NCBI GenBank assembly: GCA_013695195.1
Contig: JACDAY010000224.1
Span: forward strand, 1-9,373
Reading direction: 5' to 3'
Length of the DNA stretch: 9,373 nucleotides
Source: Blastocatellia bacterium
Lineage (GTDB): Bacteria > Acidobacteriota > Blastocatellia > Pyrinomonadales > Pyrinomonadaceae
The notes under the pieces: model-generated
Told to the model about the DNA's origin: nothing
The model's input: the letters and a program-made list of their open reading frames with translations, nothing else
The model's database searches: none
Shown here: positions 5,621-9,373 of the stretch, piece after piece
Layout of the letters: every line of letters starts with the position of its first letter
Numbering within the stretch: the first letter of the stretch is position 1
Translations under genes and position numbers: made by a program

Positions 5621-7448
5621 CTTCGTCCGGAATGTTAGTGTTAGCGGCCTTTTCCTCTTCGTCGAGCCGTTGTTTTTCCTCCGGTGTTTCCGGCTCGTCG
5701 GTTTCTACGGAATCTCTTGCCGGTTCGCCTTTTTGCTCGCGGATCTTCAGAATGCGGGCCTCGTCGTCTTCGTAAACCATATCGACCCAACCGCTTTCCA
5801 GGGCTTCGGCAATCATTTCTTCGTTTTCCCTGGCGTCTGCGAAAATGTAATTCGCACCAAATCTCTCACGAATCACAGGGCCTGCGTCCTGTGTTTTGCC
5901 GTTTGTAATCTCCTGAAGGAGCTTATAAAGCTCCGGGTTTTCGGAGTACAGATAATTAGGATCGAGTCCGTAAACATAAGAGTGCTTCGTATTGTAAAAA
6001 AACAATTTCGGAAAATCGTCCCAATTCGCGTTGAATATACGCTCGCCCGCGGGAATGTTTTCGTTTCCGTCCGCATCGACGCCGGTTGCCCAAGCCATTG
6101 CGCGTTCGTATCTATCGTTCGCTTCATTGCCGCCGATCGTGTCGACAAGCCCGCCCTGCTCGATGCCGAAGCGATTAAAGCCTGCCATATTGACGATGAA
6201 ATACAATGCCAGAACAATTCCAAGCGTGCATACGGCCGCCAACTTTAAAGTGCTCCAAAGCTCCTGTTTCTCAGTTTTTTTACCGGTGTCGAGATACGGT
6301 TCGATCTCGAGCTTGAAATCTTCCGGGAGCTGCGGAAGATGAGGGACCTTGAACGCCTGCCAGCTAAAAGCCGCGAAAAGGATTGCAAATGGCGGAAAAT
6401 ACTCGGCAAAGCGTTTTGAGCGAAACTGCGCGGCAAGTAATATAGTCACAAACATAAGAAAGAAGGTTGCCTTTTCGGGAAGCTTCCCGTCTTTCGGCAT
6501 AAAAAGGATATAGCCGATGAGGACTGCGATCATTGCGACCGGGAAATGCGTCAGCAATTCCATTCCCGAATACGGATACCATTCGCCGCCGACGGCAACC
6601 GCAAAATCGGTACCGATCTTAAACTTGGTATAAAAATGCTCCCAAAAAAGCAATAGATTATTCGGAAAATATGGGTTTATTACGTTGCCGAGAACCATTC
6701 CGCCTAAGGTATATGCCAACGGCCGCCACTCAAAACGCCTCTCGTTCCATGCAATTATGATCACCCAGATCATCGCCGCAAAAAGCAAAAGCGGAAACAA
6801 ACTGTATGTCCAGACAAAGGCAAACATCAGCGGAAGAAGCCACACGTACTTCCGTTCAAACAGCAGATATATTCCGGCGATGGAGATGACAATCGTCAGC
6901 GGCGGCGCCTTTGCCATATTCATACGGTAATAGAACATATTTGCACAGGTAAATATTGCGGCGAGCCAGATAAGCGGATAATCGACCTTATAGCGATGAA
7001 GCAGCCAATAAACTGAAAAAATGGCGAGACTCGAAAAAACGACAGCCGCAACTTTTGCTGCCATTACCGGCTCAAAAAACCACAAAAAAGGGATTTGAAG
7101 CAAATGGAAGAGAAAATGATGGTCATTGTAATTCTGCGAATTTAGTACGGTCAGCGGCAGCCACTGAAACGCAGGCAGCCCGTTCCCGGCGCTTAGGCTC
7201 TCCCACAAAAGCATGCTCCATTTTATATGGTAATAACCGTCCCAATCCCCACAGCAAATGGCAGTCGTGCGAAACTGCAAAAAGCTCATCACCAATACTA
7301 TCGCGACGCCAGCAAAAATTAAATAAACAAAACGCGTTGCTTCCTCCGTTTCCAGATATTCGCGCCAGCTTGCTTTTGCTTTTCTGATAGGTTTTGCAGG
7401 TTGTTCGGCGGAAGGTTTTTCCACCGCGTGTTCCAGGATTTCTTCCAT
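5610..7448 (-). CDS. Polytopic GT-C-like membrane protein, putative glycosyltransferase
   Basis: This is a 612-residue inner-membrane protein with about 11-12 hydrophobic helices (near 40-58, 112-126, 128-148, 157-172, 182-197, 201-233, 244-258, 302-317, 327-342, 349-365 and 400-420). Its architecture is that of the GT-C fold (STT3/PglB, PMT and GT39-like enzymes), which use lipid-linked sugars on the periplasmic face. The first large loop carries an acidic motif, GDWDGYYH (67-74), where GT-C enzymes place a catalytic or metal-binding Asp, and then NDHH (108-111). An RSKRFAEYFPPF segment (343-354) resembles the arginine-containing motif of such transferases. The C-terminal soluble part (about 421-570, with IFNANWDDFPKLFFYN and YVYGLDPNYLY) resembles extracytoplasmic domains of that class. 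The tail from 571 is highly acidic. Donor and acceptor are unknown. It heads a four-gene operon. There is no clear Shine-Dalgarno. A different polytopic family remains possible. Confidence 0.8.
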   Translation of the reverse strand: MEEILEHAVEKPSAEQPAKPIRKAKASWREYLETEEATRFVYLIFAGVAIVLVMSFLQFRTTAICCGDWDGYYHIKWSMLLWESLSAGNGLPAFQWLPLTVLNSQNYNDHHFLFHLLQIPFLWFFEPVMAAKVAAVVFSSLAIFSVYWLLHRYKVDYPLIWLAAIFTCANMFYYRMNMAKAPPLTIVISIAGIYLLFERKYVWLLPLMFAFVWTYSLFPLLLFAAMIWVIIIAWNERRFEWRPLAYTLGGMVLGNVINPYFPNNLLLFWEHFYTKFKIGTDFAVAVGGEWYPYSGMELLTHFPVAMIAVLIGYILFMPKDGKLPEKATFFLMFVTILLAAQFRSKRFAEYFPPFAILFAAFSWQAFKVPHLPQLPEDFKLEIEPYLDTGKKTEKQELWSTLKLAAVCTLGIVLALYFIVNMAGFNRFGIEQGGLVDTIGGNEANDRYERAMAWATGVDADGNENIPAGERIFNANWDDFPKLFFYNTKHSYVYGLDPNYLYSENPELYKLLQEITNGKTQDAGPVIRERFGANYIFADARENEEMIAEALESGWVDMVYEDDEARILKIREQKGEPARDSVETDEPETPEEKQRLDEEEKAANTNIPDEDAN

Positions 7449-7496
7449 TGTTAATTGATAATAATCTGCGTTTGAAACGATAAATTAACCTCGAAA

Positions 7497-7505
7497 AGTA
7501 TAACA
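7497..7505 (-). promoter_or_regulatory. Extended -10 promoter for the minus-strand operon
   Basis: On the minus strand TGTTATACT reads as an extended -10 (TGnTATACT, one mismatch to TATAAT). A weak -35 candidate, TTGGGT (7519-7524), sits 16 nt upstream, inside the outer arm of the neighbouring inverted-repeat element. Transcription would begin near 7490, giving a leader of about 40 nt before the ATG at 7448. This is inferred from sequence only. Confidence 0.4.
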
Positions 7506-7509
7506 AAAA

Positions 7510-7602
7510 AAGGCAGAAACCCAAGCGGTAGCGCGGGTGTCAACCACACGGTTTGTGGTTCGTGCCCACGCGCACCCTCCCTACCGGTCGGGTTTCTGCC
7601 TT
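7510..7602. repeat. 93-bp palindromic element with 13-bp terminal inverted repeats
   Basis: The termini AAGGCAGAAACCC (7510-7522) and GGGTTTCTGCCTT (7590-7602) are perfect inverted repeats. Nested inside are CGGTAG (7526-7531) with CTACCG (7581-7586) and a central 7-bp stem, AACCACA (7542-7548) with TGTGGTT (7554-7560), around a 5-nt loop. The whole can fold into one long branched hairpin as RNA or single-stranded DNA. It looks like a REP- or MITE-like repeat. It sits exactly between divergent genes and carries no protein of its own. No convincing target-site duplication is visible because both flanks are A-rich. On the minus strand the outer stem is followed by a T-run, so it could also stop leftward transcription. 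Confidence 0.7.
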
Positions 7603-7650
7603 AAAAGTTTGCGCAATCCATCCGCAAAATCTAAAATCGATGATTCGATT

Positions 7651-8295
7651 ATGTACCCGAAAGGCAATCTTTTAATCCCCGCGTCGCACGGTCATATGGA
7701 GGCGATACTGAAGGAGCCTGCGATGAAACCGAAGGGCGTCGCGCTTGTCTGCCATCCTCACCCGCTGGGCGGCGGGACGATGCACAACAAGGTTGTGTTT
7801 CGCGCGGCCGCTGGGCTGGTCGATGCAGGATTGATTACTCTGAAATTCAACTTTCGGGGCGTTGGAGCATCGACAGGCGTCCATGATGAAATCCCCGGCG
7901 GTAAACAGGATGTGCGTGATGCTCTCGATTACCTGAAAGAAAATTATCCCGGACAACCGATAACGCTGGCCGGATTCTCGTTCGGCTCGCGGACAGGTAT
8001 GGAGGTCGGAATAAACGAGCCGAGCGTCGTGCGGCTGATCAGCATCGGGACGCCCGTCGATAAATACGGAGATTTTGAGTTTTTACTCAACGTACGGAAG
8101 CCGATATTATTCATTCACGGTGACAGGGACGAATTCGGCTCGCTCGAAAATTTGCAAAAGCTTGTCGATGAAGTTTCTAAAAACACAAACGCTAAATTGG
8201 TTGCGTTTGAAAATTGCGGGCATTTTTTTGATGAACATTTAGATGAACTTAAAACGGCTGTAAAGGATTGGGTAGCAAAACAACTTTCGGAATAG
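7651..8295 (+). CDS. Alpha/beta hydrolase (COG2945-like)
   Basis: This is a 214-residue cytosolic alpha/beta-fold hydrolase, probably an esterase or related enzyme of unknown substrate. The segment GVALVCHPHPLGGGTMHNKVV (29-49) with its HPHP and GGTM motifs is typical of the COG2945 group and likely forms the oxyanion region. FNFRGVGAS (66-74) follows. The nucleophile elbow is GFSFG (108-112) with Ser110. The acid is Asp158 or Asp160 in HGDRDEF (156-162), and the base is His191 in CGHFF. The triad is therefore complete, and the length is normal for the family. I chose the ATG at 7651. An upstream in-frame GTG at 7537 would add 38 residues translated from the 93-bp repeat and has no homology support. 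No Shine-Dalgarno is visible. The leader contains an AATCTAAAATC repeat unit. The gene is followed by an inverted repeat and then the thioesterase on the same strand. Confidence 0.9.
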   Translation: MYPKGNLLIPASHGHMEAILKEPAMKPKGVALVCHPHPLGGGTMHNKVVFRAAAGLVDAGLITLKFNFRGVGASTGVHDEIPGGKQDVRDALDYLKENYPGQPITLAGFSFGSRTGMEVGINEPSVVRLISIGTPVDKYGDFEFLLNVRKPILFIHGDRDEFGSLENLQKLVDEVSKNTNAKLVAFENCGHFFDEHLDELKTAVKDWVAKQLSE

Positions 8296-8355
8296 CTGAA
8301 AACTGATAGCTGATAATATTCGTGTTTCCGAAATATTCGGCTATCAGTTATCAGC
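8295..8355. repeat. Intergenic inverted repeat of ACTGATAGCTGATA type
   Basis: The left arm (8295-8320, GCTGA..ACTGATAGCTGATAATATT) pairs with the right arm (8332-8355, AATATTCGGCTATCAGTTATCAGC) across an 11-nt loop, with a few mismatches or bulges. The repeat begins within 1 nt of the hydrolase stop codon. It resembles dispersed GCTGATAACTGATAGC repeats known from environmental genomes. There is no strong U-tract, so a classical terminator is unlikely, but the hairpin could protect the hydrolase mRNA 3' end or attenuate transcription into the thioesterase gene. Confidence 0.65.
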
Positions 8356-8372
8356 CATCATTTGCTCCGGAT

Positions 8373-8378
8373 GGAAAG
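8373..8378 (+). promoter_or_regulatory. Shine-Dalgarno of the thioesterase gene
   Basis: GGAAAG lies 6 nt before the ATG at 8385. It favours this start over the in-frame GTG at 8322, whose extra 21 codons run through the inverted repeat. Confidence 0.5.
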
Positions 8379-8384
8379 AATAAA

Positions 8385-8786
8385 ATGACATTAAATCGAA
8401 AAGAAACGCCATCCGTTACCAGAGACGCGGCGATTCGAATTACTATGATGCCGCGGGATACGAATGCACACGGCACCGTTTTTGGCGGCATTATTTTGAG
8501 TTATATCGACGTTGCCGGCGGCGTCGAAGCGGTTCGCCACACAAAACACGAACGTTTCGTAACCGTTGCTATGAAAGAAGTTATCTTTCACGAGCCGGTG
8601 TTTATAGGAGATCTAGTTAGTTTTTACGCCAAAACCGTCAATGTTGGCAGCACGTCAATAACGATCCATGTAGACGTGGAGGCGGAAAGGTTTGGCAATC
8701 AGGGACAGAAGGTCAAAGTTACTTCTGCCGAAGTTACATTTGTGGCAATCAATCAAAGTCGTGAGAAAGTAAAAATCGGAAGGTAA
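8385..8786 (+). CDS. Hotdog-fold acyl-CoA thioesterase (YciA/ACOT-like)
   Basis: This 133-residue protein belongs to the cytosolic acyl-CoA thioesterase group (YciA/BACH). These enzymes hydrolyse acyl-CoA to free fatty acid and CoA and help set CoA pools and acyl availability. The family signature is clear: MPRDTNAHGTVFGG (22-35) with Asn27, then IDVAGGVEA (41-49) with Asp42 on the hotdog helix. These are the conserved Asn and Asp of the family. VAMKEVIFHEPVFIGDLV (61-78) matches the conserved F..P...GD strand and turn, and TSAEVTFVAI (113-122) the last strand. The length is normal for a single-hotdog protein, which would act as a multimer. The chain-length preference cannot be told. The start at 8385 has a Shine-Dalgarno and avoids translating the upstream repeat. 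Confidence 0.92.
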   Translation: MTLNRKETPSVTRDAAIRITMMPRDTNAHGTVFGGIILSYIDVAGGVEAVRHTKHERFVTVAMKEVIFHEPVFIGDLVSFYAKTVNVGSTSITIHVDVEAERFGNQGQKVKVTSAEVTFVAINQSREKVKIGR

Positions 8787-8975
8787 ATGCAAATTTACAA
8801 AAAAATAATAAACAATATTTGTTAGTTCAATTGTCATTTCCATGGCGAACCACCGGGAGAATTGTTTTCGACTTTTTCCTTTCGTTAAAACCTTGTGGCT
8901 TGCTTTCGTCTGTAACTTATGACAAATTCAAAAACTAATAAGTTTTAACTATTTTTGAGCTTGGGAGCATTTGTA
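8787..8975. other. AT-rich spacer without a recognised gene
   Basis: This 189-bp gap between the thioesterase and ferredoxin genes is AT-rich at both ends. A weak 5-bp stem (AACAA/TTGTT, 8811-8823) and an AAAACT/AGTTTT stem (8931-8946) are visible, but neither is a convincing terminator or riboswitch. A promoter for the ferredoxin gene is expected here, yet no hexamer pair with correct spacing stands out. Confidence 0.5.
8963..8967 (+). promoter_or_regulatory. Shine-Dalgarno of the ferredoxin gene
   Basis: GGGAG lies 8 nt before the ATG at 8976 and fixes this start, rather than the TTG at 8955, whose seven extra codons run through the Shine-Dalgarno. Confidence 0.6.
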
Positions 8976-9308
8976 ATGGCAAGAATCACTGCCGAAACGG
9001 CAAATGGAACGGTTTCATTTGATGCCGCGGAAGGACGAAAACTCGTACTGACTATTGAAGACGAAGGCATCGATATACTTCACAGATGCGGCGGAAACGC
9101 GCGCTGTACCACGTGCCGCGTTGAGATATTAGAGGGCGATCCGGGCCCGATCGGCGAGCCCGAAAAAGTCATTTTGGCAACCAAAACCGATCTCAACGAC
9201 CATACACGGCTCTCATGCCAGGTCCGTATTATGGACGATCTGCACTTAAAAGTTATCAATCAGGCAAGCGTTAACGGAATCGACCCTGGTACGAGGCCGG
9301 AGGAGTAA
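8976..9308 (+). CDS. 2Fe-2S ferredoxin (adrenodoxin-like spacing)
   Basis: This 110-residue soluble electron carrier binds one 2Fe-2S cluster through Cys38, Cys44, Cys47 and Cys81. The spacing C-x5-C-x2-C-x33-C is close to the adrenodoxin/ISC-ferredoxin type rather than the plant C-x4-C-x2-C type. The motif HRCGGNARCTTCRVEI (37-51 region) is unmistakable, and LSCQVRI (79-85) holds the last ligand. The N-terminal beta strands (residues 1-27) fit the beta-grasp fold. There is no signal peptide. The gene stands alone here, with no isc or hsc genes in view, so a role in Fe-S assembly, in a monooxygenase system or as a general carrier cannot be chosen. It has a good Shine-Dalgarno, one of only three clear ones in the window. 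Confidence 0.93.
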   Translation: MARITAETANGTVSFDAAEGRKLVLTIEDEGIDILHRCGGNARCTTCRVEILEGDPGPIGEPEKVILATKTDLNDHTRLSCQVRIMDDLHLKVINQASVNGIDPGTRPEE

Positions 9309-9313
9309 GCAGT

Positions 9314-9341
9314 ATTCCAAAGCTCCGATTGCGATTGGAAT
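9314..9341. repeat. Short inverted repeat after the ferredoxin gene
   Basis: ATTCCAA (9314-9320) and TTGGAAT (9335-9341) form a perfect 7-bp stem around a 14-nt loop, 6 nt after the ferredoxin stop codon. There is no T-run, so a terminator is only possible. Confidence 0.3.
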
Positions 9342-9363
9342 TCAACTGCCGGCGGCATTTAAT

Positions 9364-9372
9364 TGCTATAAT
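9364..9372 (+). promoter_or_regulatory. Extended -10 promoter motif at right edge
   Basis: TGCTATAAT is a perfect extended -10 (TGn plus TATAAT). The best -35 candidate, TTCAAC (9341-9346), has a 20-nt spacer and is weak, but extended -10 promoters tolerate that. It would drive a rightward gene beyond the window. Confidence 0.4.
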
Positions 9373-9373
9373 A

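Noticed and set aside
5523..6248. 241-codon plus-strand ORF opposite the GT-C-like gene
   Set aside because: Its hydrophobic, Cys/Phe/Arg-rich translation is the antisense reading of a membrane-protein gene plus the lipoprotein start. The opposite strand has the coherent operon.
7510..7602. Simple intrinsic terminator for a plus-strand transcript
   Set aside because: On the plus strand the outer stem is followed by TTAAAAG, not a T-run, and no plus-strand gene precedes it. It is better treated as a repeat element.
7537..7650. GTG start extending the alpha/beta hydrolase by 38 residues
   Set aside because: The added residues come from the 93-bp palindromic repeat and do not resemble the family N terminus. 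The ATG at 7651 gives the normal length.
8322..8384. GTG start extending the thioesterase by 21 residues
   Set aside because: The extension runs through the loop and right arm of the inverted repeat. The ATG at 8385 has a Shine-Dalgarno.
8787..8975. Riboswitch or ncRNA upstream of the ferredoxin gene
   Set aside because: Only weak AT-rich stems are visible and no known conserved aptamer core is recognised.

Overview
The window looks like chromosomal DNA of a Gram-negative (diderm) bacterium, most likely an Acidobacteriota member of the Blastocatellia/Pyrinomonadales kind. This is inferred from a lipid A gene (lpxK), a soluble Ser/Thr kinase fused to a TolB-like domain and TPRs, moderate GC, weak use of Shine-Dalgarno sites, and several families of short intergenic inverted repeats. 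No 16S or other decisive marker is present, so the taxonomy is tentative. Seven genes are full-length and well supported, and an eighth, only 42 codons long, is supported by its context. No rRNA, tRNA, CRISPR, phage or transposase gene is visible.

Layout. Positions 1-132 hold a GC hairpin and a GATTTTGGATTT-type inverted repeat that runs up to the start of the first gene. Two plus-strand genes follow, 22 nt apart: a cytosolic Ser/Thr protein kinase with sensor/TPR output (133-2577) and lpxK, the lipid A 4'-kinase (2600-3799). A four-gene minus-strand block converges on them. In transcription order it holds a polytopic GT-C-like membrane protein (7448-5610), a putative lipoprotein (5620-5147), an AI-2E/PerM-family transporter (5137-3911) and the 42-residue single-pass membrane protein (3914-3786). 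Spacings are 11-bp overlap, 9-nt gap and 4-bp ATGA overlap, so this is very probably one operon. The last gene overlaps the 3' end of lpxK tail to tail by 14 bp.

Between this operon and the divergent rightward genes lies a ~93-bp element with perfect 13-bp terminal inverted repeats and nested stems. A good extended -10 promoter for the minus operon abuts it. To the right are an alpha/beta hydrolase (7651-8295), a second type of inverted repeat, a hotdog acyl-CoA thioesterase (8385-8786), an AT-rich spacer of 189 bp, and a 2Fe-2S ferredoxin (8976-9308). An extended -10 promoter motif lies at the very right edge.

Functionally the left two-thirds is envelope-centred: lipid A synthesis, a probable lipid-linked glycosyltransferase, a lipoprotein, a multipass transporter and a kinase. 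The right third is housekeeping metabolism. I see no convincing new defence or mobile system. The most interesting material is the set of dispersed repeats, including two translated inside lpxK, the overlooked small membrane protein, and the GT-C/lipoprotein/PerM operon.
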